Positions 48,070 to 61,293 of a DNA stretch of 64,000 nucleotides are shown here, in pieces. Origin of the DNA: Lunularia cruciata (taxonomy: Eukaryota; Streptophyta; Marchantiopsida; Lunulariales; Lunulariaceae); the NCBI GenBank assembly GCA_948567375.1, contig OX419762.1, forward strand, positions 33,113,465 to 33,177,464. Reading direction: 5' to 3'. The number at the start of each line of letters is the position of its first letter. Positions within the stretch are counted from its first letter, which is position 1. Made by a program: the position numbers and the translations under genes. A model generated the notes under the pieces. The model was not told the DNA's origin. It saw only the letters and a list, made by a program, of their open reading frames with translations, and did not search any database.

Positions 48070-50165
48070 TCTTTTTGTTTGATACAGATCAAGATGTTTC
48101 AGTTTAGCTAGACTTCCACAGCTGTGTGATCATGACAGAGATCATAGCTTATCACAAACAGAGATTGTCAGTTGTTTCAGACTACCTAAATCGCTGAAAG
48201 TCTCGGGCAAGGTGACCAGATACTTGTAGCATTGAAGAATCTCTTAACGTGTCGACCGCTTTAGTGATCCAAGTTTATCAGGCAAGCTAAGCAGAGCTTC
48301 ACAGTCACACATCTTGAGAAGTTCTAACATGATAAGATTACCGAAACTTTTGGGAAGCTGATTGGCAGATTGCAATTAAACATCTCAAGATGTCTCAACT
48401 GAATTACATGCCCGAACTCTGCTGGCAGTTGAAACGATTGATGACGTTCTCCAGTTGCAGATGTGTTAATGTAAAACGTTTTTCCAACCCGGTTGGCCAT
48501 TCATGATTGGTTACAGTGAGGGCAGTCAGTTTCGGCAACTTAGAGCTCGAGACTCTTTGTACCAAGCTAGTTGCCCTCGGAGATAGTTGAGTTTCTTCCG
48601 AATCTGTCCGAGCAGCAGAGCAAAAGGACACTCATCCGCGGCAAAACAAGATCTCGCAAAGTGCTATGGAGTGAACAAATAGAGCAACACCACTCATTCA
48701 CCACAACCAGGTATCGTGGGGCTTACAGGTGCGGCATGACTTTCCGTATGGTCCGCAGTGTACATGGTCTTGAATTGTCACACTTGTAGAACTGTAAAGG
48801 TGCACCTCTGCCGTCCCCTCAATTTCCGTCGAGGGAAAATGCAACTGAGTCCTTCAACTTGCGCTTCAATCAAGTAAGAGAAAGAATCAATGGTTAGGAC
48901 CTAGTGAACTCCATGTGCAGGAATAAAATTTTCTACAGCAGCAAATCAAGTGTACTTGAACTTTTCTCTTACTCTGTGGAAGACTTCTTTCGCCATGGTG
49001 GTCTTTCCAATCTTGGCATAACCCAGATTCTAGAAAAGTAGTTATCTTTAAAACCCCTGATAGCTTCGCTCCGAACTGAATGTGGACCAAATTGCCTCCC
49101 AGAAGTTGTTTGAAGATGATCACTATCTTGCGGCAATCCATGCATACGTACACAATAGACGTCTCAGTAACGTGAGATGCATCAGTTCACTTCAAACTAG
49201 TGAGCTTAATTAAGCTTTAAGTATGTTCGTGTAGATTTACGAACGTTTGCAATTGAATTCGAATCACTTGTGAGATATATAGGTTCTATCCACTTTGTGG
49301 GAAGAGCATGAACTCGGTTGGGCTCGAGCACCCCCAGCCTCGCAGGTGCTTTTCTGGTACTAAATATCTCGATCCAGGAATTTCATGAATTCCTTGCATT
49401 GACCAAGCATATGCATGTTAAGATCATGAAGCGTAAGTTTCGTTGACATCATGGGACAGATATTGGAGAAGAGAACATGTGAAACAGCTGATTCACATTC
49501 GTAAGCAAATTGCTTGTGACAAAGGACATATGCCAACGGTAAACCTACGCGTTGCTCAGCACATCCCAATCCATAAATTTGCCACTGCTTATACCTAGCC
49601 TTGCACACGCTCTCGAAATCTTGGTGCAGCCTTGCTGAGCCCTTCTGCAAACTTCACCAAATCTCCACGATGACCGAAGTGAATAGATTTCTTTGCTCCA
49701 AGGTGGGGCGTCACGTAGAAATATATCCCACTGAGAATACTCAGAAACGTTCGCATCCTATTCTTTCTTCACCCCACGCCCCCCAAATTGGCATGCTTCT
49801 TAAGGAACTCATACGCAGAAGCTCTTGTTACCAGACCTCCAAAACAGTGACCAACAAGAACGACAGGTTGAATTACGTCTTGTCCGACCTGTGCCCAATC
49901 AATAATAGGCGAGCATCAAACTCTCTACGATCAAGACCAGGTCCATAGTAGTCTGCCTACGCGCGCATCTTACGAGACAGTAAGTAGCCTAGCTTCAGGA
50001 TGCCAAGATTGGGGCCAATTTTCCTCGTGTGGACCTGTGGATCTCCATGCGTTCAAATGTGGTTCGACACTGCCCTTACTGTGACAGTGGGAAGACCGTG
50101 GGAGAGCAGAAAGTCTATAGTATATGTGTTGGGTTTATAGAGTTGATAGACAGAATGGTTCAATG
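48070..50165 (-). pseudogene. Degenerate HNL-type immune receptor (alpha/beta-hydrolase, NB-ARC, LRR)
   Basis: The minus strand holds fragments in the order of an HNL-class NLR. Alpha/beta hydrolase: DFLLSHG (about 50.11 kb), NWPQSWHPEARLLTVS (about 50.0 kb), the nucleophile elbow PVVLVGHCFGGLV (about 49.85 kb), FYVTPHLGAKKS (about 49.7 kb) and a C-terminal piece to about 49.37 kb. NB-ARC: only the P-loop neighbourhood KIGKTTMAKEVFHRV (49015-48972) is recognisable. LRR: CEALLSLPDKLGSL and LVTLPETFSDLGSLKQL (48.18-48.3 kb), with further repeats up to about 48.56 kb. Frames change between blocks, stops occur, and most of NB-ARC is missing, so it is a pseudogene. The elbow has Cys where Ser is usual (GHSxGG). 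HNL genes are known mainly from liverworts. The annotation rests on motif recognition by eye; the order of all blocks is consistent. Confidence 0.75.
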
Positions 50166-53100
50166 GAAAGGGATCCCAACATATATATTTGAATAAACTA
50201 ACGGGATCTTCTTGAATTTTCATTTACATGAAAGCTCAAATAATCTCCCCGCAACATAAGAAGAGTTTGTATAGGAAAGCAACTAACCCGGACGACACCT
50301 TGAGTTGGATGCAAAGGCGTGGACGCGCTGCCAAGCCCCGTCCCTGGCCTAATCACGCTGGGCGGTACCTTGTGCATCTTTCTGTAACTCGATCGACTAG
50401 GTTTATGTCCAGATCTAGATCTCACCTGTGGATATACAGTATATCTATACGTCGTTGTCCGCAGCATAAGGCGTAATCTCGCTTCTTCCCGACTGCAGAT
50501 CACCGCTAAATGGCAAAGTGAGTCTTACCAATTAGATCTAGAACACCACATGTACATGCTTCATGTCCCTAGGTCAGGTTTCCCCCTCCAAAGTCTGCAA
50601 AATACGACAGGAAAGTACACTATTACTACAGAATGGGGCCAAGGTCCTGAACTCTCGTCCCCCTGATTATATCAATTATCTGCTCCAATTGCCACAACCA
50701 AAACTTCAACTTTGGGTTACAGATAGTTACCCGCCCTCAAGGAACTTAATCGAGCCGCACCAAGCAATTGAAGGATACCCAGACATATGAATGCCGGATA
50801 ACTCACTGAGATCATATGTAGCCAAAACGTGACAAAACCTTCGGCTAGTCATGATCATGAGGAATCTGCATAAGATCTAGAGTTGACAGATTCTGACGCT
50901 CTCCTCTCCCCGAGTCTCTGGATAATAAAGTTGGAAGTCTGGAGAATGCGAATTGCACTCTACAAAGTGCTGTCGTCCGTATGTATTGAAGCTAAGTCAC
51001 CCGAAAAGCGATAGGCCCGGCCCTATGGCTGGTTGGAGCAAAACAGATTTCTATAACACTAGTAGCGTACTTCACGGATTGAAGCATTGCCTAGATATGA
51101 TGTCTGGAATGTAACTACCCCTCGACATAGACCGGGATCTGCACTAACTGTTTTGGATGTACTATATGCTGATCAGTTGAGCAGTACACAGCCTAATTAG
51201 GAAAGAACAGCAATCTATAATGCATTCGATTGATGATGTAAGTCTTTATTAAATGAAATATGAAACGTGCATATCGATTTGAAAACTCGCCACCGCACCG
51301 AAGTATCGTCTGTTCCAGATCTGACGTTTGTTACTGTGTAAGATATATAACTCTGGAAGAGGATGAAACTTGCCGCGATCGTACTCACTTGACAGTCTCT
51401 GATCATGATCTACAAAAACTGAAGGTCAAATATCCACTACAGAAGTACCCTGCTAGAGTCGCTCAGTAAGAAGCTGAGCTATGTATACTAGAGGAGCAAT
51501 GGAGTTTCGAAGACAAGTTGGCTCAATGGTGTATGAGAGCTTGATGCAGGCAGTCTTCGTAGATCAGAGTACCAAAATTATATCTGTCTGCCATAACTAA
51601 GTCCTCATCCACTTGCTTAACCCCATATAACATGATACGCTGGCCATGGCGACCACTGGAAGGTGGTGAACACGGGAAGATGGTGAACACGCCTTCAATG
51701 CATGTGGTCCGCGAATCATGAAACACAGGGTATCTCTCGATTCATCTACTTTCTTAGGGTATAAATTCTCCGCTGTCACTATTCCATCCTCACTGAGGAA
51801 AATAACAGGGATGGACTTGACAATACCCGAACTTCGGCACATCGATCGATCCAACGGTACCACCTCAAATTGGCAGAAAGAAATAGAAGTATCCCTTTTA
51901 TCTGAACGGGGGACGCGAATCCTTCTTGGCACCTGATTTCACGAACCACTATACTATGCTCTTGTGAGTCCCTCCTGTACTTGAAAGATCTATTTGACAT
52001 AGAACATGGCCGGCCATCTTTGTTTATCCTGGTAACTTGAAAACCAACTCGCATTTTCTGCAATTAAGGACTTTTGAATTAACTCTCAAGTGAGTGTTTT
52101 GTGAATGCTTTGGAGAACGATGACTGGTCTATAATTCACATTGAAATGTGTAATTTTAGGGTAAAGTGGTTTGTTCAGGAAGAACAGATCATCCATATCT
52201 TGGTGTGGATGGGTGGAACCACAAATCTCGAACCTGCTAGTTAAACGGAGTTCCAGACTCGAGTTCGGCTTGGAGAGACTGGAGTCGCCTTGAAGAGAAG
52301 AGAGAATAAAATTTTAAAGATGAACGAATAATTAATTCGACCATAACTTGCGGCCGGACTGGAGTCCCAACCAGGAACAGATGAGACCCTCGAGCCGGAT
52401 GGAGAACTCGGCCCGGTGTGGAGTTCAAGCCCGAAGCACCGGAATGAGACCAGAAGTACTTAGATGGGGAGTTCGACCAAAAGTTACACCTGAGGTTCAG
52501 CCGTAGGAAGTTAAGACTTTCGAGCTCGACGAGGAGTTTGGGAAATAACTGGAACTCAACAACAAAAAATTGAACTATTGTGACTGGTGGGTAGGTCGAC
52601 CTGATTGGAATTTAGCCAAAAGAAGTGACGGGAGTTCACCCCGAAAAGATTAGGCTTTCGAGCCTGACACGGATTTCGGCCCGAGGAAATGACAAGAAAT
52701 TTCGTTCAAGTCTACGAAGAAACTGAGGGAAATCTCGTCGTAAAGCATGGTGTACTGTCTGCCAGTTGCATTTTCTTTTACTGTGTAGGTCTAATATCTC
52801 GACAAGAACATTACCAGCCAACACGAGGCGGCCATTGCCAACTTGGCCGCAATGTACGGAACGTAGGACTACGTGGCATCAAGGGGTACGTACTGTTTAG
52901 TCTTTCTGCCTGGAGTGCCGTGAAGTCTATGAGCCAAAGTTAGGGTACTGTTAAGTCCGTTTCTGGGACGATAAACACCACAACTATAAGAAGATAATGA
53001 AAGTACTACACAATATACATGGAAGATTAGTCCAGAACATGCTTGTGAGTTTAACTCTAATTACATTATACTCCTCTTTCTAGTTTCAGTCAGTCATCAG

Positions 53101-54192
53101 CGTCAATAACAAAATTAAAAACTTACAAGTCTCAGAATACGAGAACGACATCCTTTGAGTACATACAGCATTTTCTCATTTCAAAATTTTAGACCACTTT
53201 TAGATAATCCTATTTATTGTTAACAAATCGTGCCATTTAGATGTTCCATACATTTGACCTTCCCCACAAATTTTTATGAAGATTCAGACTTGAATCGACC
53301 TTATTGATTCAAACAAGGACGCTTTACCAACCTTCGGGGTCCGGACCAAGTGGCACACAATGGAAACAGGAAACTAAATGAGCCGAAAGCAAAGAAACCG
53401 GAAGAACATTCAGAGCATGTCTTCAGAATGCCAGTGACAAGACTAAACTATAAGCAATATAACTGCTTCTGTTGCCCCACAATTTAAGTATTAAACATTG
53501 ACATGACAGTACTGATCCACAGGTTGAATGTGAGTTGAAACAATAGCTTCACACCTTCGACGAGGAGTAAAATCAATACCAATGGGTGAAAGTTTATTAA
53601 AACTTGCGGGGATTGTCCCTTCAAGAAAGGTATGATTTCCTTTTGCTATCGTCTAACGAATGCACCAATAATACCTAAGCTACGAGACCAAGAAGTCATT
53701 TGGAGCTAGAGAATCAATTCATAGCGTAACCTCTACTTCAGAAGATGTCTTGGCATTTGCCGCTGCCAGGATGAACAGAGAGCTAAATAGTGGATAAATA
53801 CAGATCTCTCCTCATGATCGATATTACCTGAAACTTTCAACTGTCCCATGAGCACCAAGGATCCTAACCACAATCTAATAGACCAGAAACTATTCTAAGA
53901 TAACTTGACATCTGTTTCGCTTGACTCCACCTTAGGGTCAATGTAAGGGAGGAAGTAATAGATCCAAAAGGAAAGATTCTAAGGCTCGAATGCGGTTGAA
54001 TTGAAAATACCTATGCAGATGGATCGGCCAGGTTCTACACCGTTACCTGGAAATGGATCCCGTGTGGATCACAACTGACATTAACAAGGCCATATCCACA
54101 AGACTGTCAGCAACGATTCAACTTCCCGGTCAAATGGTTTCACACTTTTCATAAGGTTAAGGCATAACCTTTGGTAGAGCATAAACAGCTTG
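50166..54192. other. Intergenic region between the HNL pseudogene and the lyase gene
   Basis: No gene is recognised. Two overlapping open stretches at 51523-51932 (minus) are the best-looking unexplained frames, but they match nothing I know. A degenerate GAGTTCG-rich repeat occupies about 52.2-52.7 kb. The last few hundred bases before 54193 should contain the 3' UTR of the lyase gene. Confidence 0.5.
52225..52700. repeat. Degenerate GAGTTCG-rich repeat region
   Basis: Variants of GGAGTTCG, CTCGAGCC and TTTCGAGC with CCCGAAG recur irregularly every few tens of bases. It reads like a decayed low-order tandem repeat, with no clean period by eye. Confidence 0.45.
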
Positions 54193-57100
54193 TTAGCACG
54201 TGGTATCCATGTATGCTACAAGGATATCTCCGACGGTACCCCTATCTGGCATTGTTGCAGCTGCTCCGTAAATTGGTGCCATGCCATCTTCGAATTTGCC
54301 AGGATTCTCCTTCACCTGAATGGCATACAATCACGTCTTCAGTTTGTTCTGTTTCATAGAAACCTTGTTAATTATGAAAACAGAAAAACATTCACGATTG
54401 CGGTATGTGTGAAAGTTAAGAATCATCTCAACTCTTAAAACATCCCATGTCCGAAGCCAAATTGGACTTACAGTGGTAACTGATTCCTCTAGGTCTTTCA
54501 GAAACTTGTCCACCACATTTACATGTTGCAAGGTGACGCAAATGTGTATGCTGCACAAGAGCGATCGTTTTAGAATTGTTCGGTCAAACAAGAAGATTGG
54601 GCATTGAAGAATGTGCTTAACTCTGGTTCTAACCTAGACTACTGCAAATTCTAATGCCTGAAGAATATCAACCAAACAAACATTTTAATCCACATCCGTA
54701 ATTAACCACGATAAACTGTATCTCAAGCGTTAGGGCTATGAAGTAATAATAGTCAAAAGGAGACGATATTAACCCACTAGCAAATAACTGGGCATATGAA
54801 GACGAAATAAAAGACCAGGAATTATATGGATTACAACTCAACAAGATTGAGCCTATGATGACTAACGAAGGGAGAACTTTATTAGCAGATGCAATAAAGA
54901 GGAATATATGACGAACTTTGAGAAAACAGAACCAAGTTTTGACGCAAAAATTTGGTTTTGAGCTTTTAAGAGACCTCAGAACGCAGGTGTGCATTAGCAA
55001 AAGTGCTCGGCATTTGCTCAATCAGGACTTGCAAGCCTCTCAAGGTAATCCTCTTCCTGACTAAAGCCGGATTGAGACAACGAAATACCAGCGAAATGAG
55101 CTCTCATGACGACACAGGAAAATGAAACCATAACTGGCAAAGTAGAAGTAGGTACCTCGCTGGTCTTTGTAGTGCGTTAAGGCTCCACCCCCTTGATCCC
55201 ATGACTTCGTTTATTTTGTAGATATTCAGGTCAGTCGATCCAATAGCAACTACCGTCATGTCTGGCTTTCCAAGGACATGCAGTCCTGGAATGGTATGGA
55301 TCCTGCAGGAAATAGAACAGGGAGATCAATAATCGACTCCTCCAAAACACATATTGCTCCCATAATTGGCTTAAGATAAGAAAGTGGCCTGATAGAAGTT
55401 AAAGCTGTATAATGTTTAGGCGTTGTTACCCTTTTTGTATCTTCAGAGATGTTTGCATAACCTTCCGCACAGAATCCAAGTAGCCTACAGTAACAGTTTT
55501 AAAACATCAATAAACGTACGAGCAGATCCCTGGGGGGACCAAAGGGCGATGCCTCGTTATCACAAAAGAAGGAATAAGAACTTGTGGTTTACTCTTCTGA
55601 ATTTGTGATATTCTTGGGCAACGTGTTAATACAAGTTTTCCAAGAATAGCACCTGGTGACATAAATCTTGGCCATAAATAAAACAAATTTATCTTCACAG
55701 GCTAAGTGTTCGAGTTTCAGACCTTCTTCCCCTAAAGCCATCATAGACGCCCAGGCTCCGGCAATTAAAGCCCCGGATCTGCTGCCCGCCATTGAAGGTG
55801 AAATATATAATCCACCTGACCAGTCGGTCACTGGCAATTCAATTCCAAAAGATATCCCGTTAGAAACATCATCTCCTCCAGATGGTGCAGAAGTCAACAT
55901 CATGAAGTTCTGAGATTCATAATAAGATAAGGTGCAGTGGTAGGTAAGTAAAATCACACATTCTGTGCAGCGGATTGGGTTACAGGTAGGAAGAGATACT
56001 TACCAGCAACAAACTGATGCTGGTCGAACCGACACATGATATTCCCAACGTACCCGGCCAATTCCAAGATCAGATCACAGATATTAACTTTCAACCTCTT
56101 TTAATAGGTATCACATTGTATGACGACCTCCTAACCTGATCGAAATTACTAAGTCCTTTCTCTTGCATGCAATGCTAGGAAATCGTATATGTTACGGCTA
56201 CAAACTTTGCGCATGGTTGCCTCTGCAAAGACTACCTACGAAACCAACGTCCAAAATCAAAGTTCCCATACTGAAAACTAGTACTCCTTAAGTTGGCTTG
56301 CACAATAAAAGAATGGAGTAACAATAGTACCTTGCGAATCTCGTGATTTTTATACAGCACCACACTGGTTCCTTTGGGACCAAGCCCGTACTTGTGAACG
56401 TCAACGGACATTGAAGTCACACCGGGCACGGTGAAATCGAATTTGGGTATTGGATATCTGAACAAAGTTCAATATTCTAAGAGCTACGTATGAGGATGAT
56501 CGACGTAAACGCAGCTAGTACCAAGCAGGATTGGAACCATGTTTTAGAGCAAACCATAACCGATGTATTTGGAGCTTGGAACATTGAAAACTAGTTTGAA
56601 CTACACTTCCAACTGATAGTGAAGTCGAATAGATGATGAAGTAAGACACGAAGTAAGACACGAAAAATGGTTATAACATTTGGCTTTTGCAGTTGCGTAT
56701 AGTAGCACATCAGAGGCATCAAAGTGATGGCAGCTCTTGTTCTGTTTGATGGCTGTCCTTTCTTTTATTCTAAAATCACAACTCGCTTTCTTTGTTTAGA
56801 AATTATGCATAATAGCTAGACCTAGAACATATAAAACTGTATTTACCCAGAATGTGTTAACATGACTGTCAATACAGGACCAGATTAACGCTTGCATAAA
56901 GGAAGTGACGCCCAAATCAGCTGTAACCAAGTTGGAACGATACCCTAATTTTTTGGCGAAAGGGAGCACAAAACCGCCAAGACAGAGGTCTACATGAAGG
57001 CAAATTCCTCTACTCAGCGCCAGAGCTCCTAGTTCCTGATCATTCAGGAAAAGTAAGGTGATCAGCAAAATGTGGACAACAAAACCTAATAAGACCCGTG

Positions 57101-60100
57101 TAAAGACAAAATAGGGCTCATGAGGAATTCGTGAAGGAAATGAGATCACATGTCAAGTGTATTACCCGCAAGGCTCGGGACATTACCTCGATAGGGTCAA
57201 TTACACCATGGGGAAATCCAGGGGCTGAACCTATTATCTGCGCAAGCGGAGCTCTAAAATTTAGCACTAATCCAAATTTGAAACTAGGATTCATATTCCA
57301 AAACCTACACACCCACGACGATAAGAACAACCAAACTCCCCTTTGCTCTAAAACCTTATAATGTACATACTAGACAAAACAGATCTGGCAAAGGATTTTC
57401 ATAGGGACTGACTTGAAAAAGATCTGGCAAACAGATTTCATAGAGACTGACTTCCACAGCCGTGTGATTCGCAACCCATAACCACAGGGTCACAGACCAG
57501 TTCTACATCATCAGGGGTTGAAGCGAGACTCTTGCACAGGACTTCATTCGTAACTGTAAAATTAGCGAGATTATGCCAAACAGTCATAGAAAGGTTCCAC
57601 AGATTTCGTAGACACAGTGAAAACGTGTGACCACAAATAATATACCAACTAGGTTCGTCTGGTTTGGAATCAGAGAAGCGGAAAATTGCTTCTGATTTTA
57701 CTAGTTGAAGCATGCCAATAAGGACAATGGGGTACAATACACACAATGATGGTATTCGAGTTGATCAAATTCTTCATAGCCTGCACATCCACTCTCAAGT
57801 CTTCTTTGACCGGGGCGCGTCGCAACTTTATCTTGAAGTATTGGGCTGCCTTATCATAAGCCGAATGAGCAGACACTGGTATTATCCTGCAGACATCAAA
57901 CGCTTGAGTCCTTCAGAACAAAGGTAAAAAGCACAAAAAATAAATCAGTCAGGACTAGAGCATGGTGTAAAGAGCTATGCTCAAAATGCCTCAATCGAAA
58001 GAGGAGAGTTTCAATCTCTATGAAGCTGCGGACTGATTTACATATAGGCAGTTAGAACTATAACATCTCATATAATCAACAGCTTAGACTTGTCATCTCA
58101 ATTCCTAAGGCTTGCAGTAAGTTATCAGGAAACCATATCCAGGAGTCTGAACTTTGCGTGACATAGAGTACTGTACTGTCAAACCTTCCAATGTGACTAA
58201 ATGGTCATCCGATATATTGCTGGCGATATCAAATGATGTACAGCTCCGTACACCAACCTCAAAAACTCCTGATCACTCGTTGCAGATGGAAGGTTAAAGA
58301 CAAAACCCGAAGAGTCTAGGGTTGCAAGCGAGGTAAAATAAACCCTTACATTTCAGGCTTAATTATACCACGTGTAGCTTGCATAAATTCTCGTGCGGTC
58401 TTGATGGCCATAAGAATACTTTCAGTACCTCCCGACGTCATGTTGCCACAAACATTACCTCCTGAGGCGGGGTGTTTACTTCCAAACAAGGATGAGGTCA
58501 TGGCGACCACCTCAGATTCAAATCGCGCAACGCTCGGCCACACGTCCGCATGTAACGGATTGGTGTGAGCAAAGCTGCAATATACAGAGCGAAAGGTCAA
58601 TATACCTGTTGCGGAATCATCCGAATCAGCTACATTTCGAGGAAGGTGAAGAACAGCTGAATACTGTAACATTAAGGACCTAGATCGCTTACAGGCAGTA
58701 CGCTTCATTTACTAGGGAAAAATGTCCTTCAGCTTCACTGCCCCCGATGTACCTGCAAGAAACAACAAAAAACTTGTTACTAGTCTCCTCAAATGGCTTA
58801 AGACGAGCCGGTACTAGGATCAGATATTGTTGTTGATACGATTTGACAGTTCAAGGGTTCTCGCAGCTCTTCAAAGATTAGAAGAGCAGAATTCGCAGTC
58901 AATTCAGTAAGAATTGCTTGCAGGCCCATGATACACACTCAAAGGAATTTCCAACAGAAGTCCATAGGAAACGCCATAGAATCGTAGGATGTCTTTTCTA
59001 TCTTCACTATCGTTGCACAGCAATAGCCTGGCTTACACGGCATGATACAGGATTCATTCAGAAAAGAAGCAGCGATTTCGAAGTATAGCACTTAAAGTGG
59101 ATCATTCTACAAGCTCCATAATACCTACACTGCTCCAGAACATTTTCCTTGCCAATGCTTGTCTCGTGATTTCTCAGCTTTCAACTGCTGGATCACTTGA
59201 TTGCCCAGCCCTTCCAGTGGCAGCTCTGTCCGCCAGCACTCTCGTTCAGCTTTCATGCTCGATTGCAACTTATCAATGACCTGATCAGAGACATAGAGTT
59301 GTAAAGATTTTGACAAATATCACATCAGTAACAATTTCTTACAGGGTGTCTAAGACATTAAGCACGCAATACCAAACGTCTAACACGTCGTTTTATGATA
59401 GCATAAGCGCGAAAGATGTAAAATCTACTATATCCCACACCTTCACAACTCCCCGGAAGGAGGTTATAGCTCTAGGAATTCAAATGCAAAAATCATCACG
59501 ATAACTCAACCACGACGATAATAACAATTTCTGTCATCATTTCCTTACATAAGAATCTACTCGTTAGCTTTCTTCACCGCAAAAGGTTGAAATTGCATTC
59601 AATACATGTTCTATGGTGAGTGTCTAATTAACGCTGAACAATTTCCCAGCCACTAAGCCAAACTCCCGGGATACGGTCTCCTTATCAAGTTGCACTCTTA
59701 CCAGGGAATAAAAAAGCTAATTCATTGCGAATTTGGATGGCAAGCCAGTCAAAGCGTAAAATAGAATGTCTCACCTTGTTTTGTTCCCTCTGGATATAGG
59801 CATTTGCCCCAGGAATCAATCTGCCGGCATGTATAGGAGTTTAACCAATTAGCTCAAGCTAGTAAAATGACGGGGAAAGCAGCGGGGAGAAAATCAAATT
59901 CAAAGAAATTGATACAAATTTAAATAGAGTGCAAGGCCCAAGGGGTTCAGTACTTCAGAACGGCGAACGCTAGTTTCGTCAGAGTAATTTGCAGCCCTGT
60001 AAAACGACTCAAAGATTATCAGTACAAGGCTTCAGAAACACGATACAGAACTGGACGACGGGTACATCCTGCACACTGCATCCTGCATCCTTTCGTAGTC

Positions 60101-60676
60101 CAAAAGTACTTCAAAAGAAACATCAACTACGGAGTTCTGGAAATCTATCACTCTAATTTGCTTACTGTAATCGACCGCACCGCTTATAAAAGTTTCCGAG
60201 TAAACACAATAATCTAAGTAAGCATAAGTAATCTGGATACGGTGTAGATTTTATTATCTTGACGAGTCCAACACCAGGAAAGCTCCGAAACATATTAACA
60301 CGCGTGGACTACCCACACGTTTAGGATATTCCCAAAAGAAAAATTGTACTGTGGTTGGGATTAAAAATTGCGCAGATCCTAGCCTACACTCCATCAACTT
60401 ACGCAACAATCAGCGCATTCTGCAGAGGAAATAAACCTGTAAAAATTTGCCTTCCCACGAACCTTGTTCAGCCAGCATTTCGTGGGCCGACGACAGAAGC
60501 CATCCCGCATGTTTTAACACAATCCAGCACAAGATGGTCGCGATAACAACGACAATTGGCTCGAACCGCGAGAGACTCTCATTCGCGCTGAGTCGCAGTT
60601 CCTTCACCTTTTCCACTAACATCATCAGCGCAGGCTGCGACGCCAACCATTCCTGCATTACGTCCCCCATTGTCAT
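54193..60676 (-). CDS. DPL1: Sphingosine-1-phosphate lyase
   Basis: PLP-dependent ER enzyme that splits sphingoid base 1-phosphates into a long-chain aldehyde and phosphoethanolamine, the exit step of sphingolipid breakdown. Sixteen exons join in frame to 559 codons plus stop: 60463-60676, 59954-59996, 59775-59820, 59129-59280, 58693-58752, 58350-58574, 57745-57886, 57187-57237, 56944-57035, 56331-56457, 56004-56019, 55723-55830, 55430-55484, 55156-55302, 54472-54550, 54193-54315. Seen: an N-terminal membrane anchor (about residues 41-54), [47 protein letters not shown], and [15 protein letters not shown] with the PLP lysine at about residue 364. Length is close to Arabidopsis DPL1 (544). The start is the first in-frame ATG after an upstream stop; a second ATG lies two codons later. 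Exon 11 is only 16 bp. All introns are GT-AG. Confidence 0.96.
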
Positions 60677-61176
60677 CGATGTCTCCTCGCTTTCACGAGC
60701 CAAGTCGCCCGCTCGTGAAGCGTGAAATCAAATGATATTGCAATTAAAAACGTCCTTCGTTCGTCCTTGCAGGCAATTGCTCCTTGGCGCCGCAGAACGG
60801 GTAACAGCAGACGTCGTCGTCGGGCAAGACTTTGATTGCAGCAGTAGTGCACGGGAGCATGAATCAGAAGCTCCTCCACTAGCTCCTCCGATGGATGCTG
60901 TTTGTAGCGAGAGTCTCAAGGCCCGGTTCCAAATTGCACGTCAATTCCTTCCGTACACTTCCTTCCCGTCCTTGTCCACCTTTCCCCTTGTCGCACGCTT
61001 GTCATCGTCGTCGCGAGCTCTACATTTCTAGATGTTTACCGACCTGCCTTCACAAGGATCCGGACCGCGCAAACGTCACTGGGCCAGTAGATTTTCAACC
61101 GGAACCTGTTGACAGGCTACCGGTCACCAAAGCGTGTTGCCGGTTGCACATTGTGTTTGACCAAAGGTATAATGCG
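60677..61176. other. Promoter and 5' region of the lyase gene
   Basis: About 500 bp between the lyase start codon and the LINE. It is moderately GC-rich. A plus-strand open stretch (60732-61031) is compositional, with no domain. The lyase promoter probably lies here; no specific element is clear. Confidence 0.45.
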
Positions 61177-61187
61177 TTATTGAAGAA

Positions 61188-61293
61188 GGGCTTAGCCCCA
61201 TGTTACCTTTTTGTCTCTCCCTTGTACGGTTTGATGGGGTCTTCCCATCCTTCATTTTTCCTATGCGGTTACTTTTTATTCTTATTATTGAAG
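61188..61293 (+). repeat. LINE 3' tail, first copy
   Basis: GGGCTTAGCCCCATGTTACC through TGATGGGGTCTTCCCATCC to TTATTGAAG. The same tail recurs at 62695-62800 with small differences. GGGCTTAGCCC can form a short stem. Confidence 0.88.

Noticed and set aside
49520-49560. GLPLA reading taken at first as the NB-ARC GLPL motif
   Set aside because: It lies upstream of the P-loop in the direction of transcription and inside the hydrolase C-terminal part, so the order is wrong for NB-ARC.
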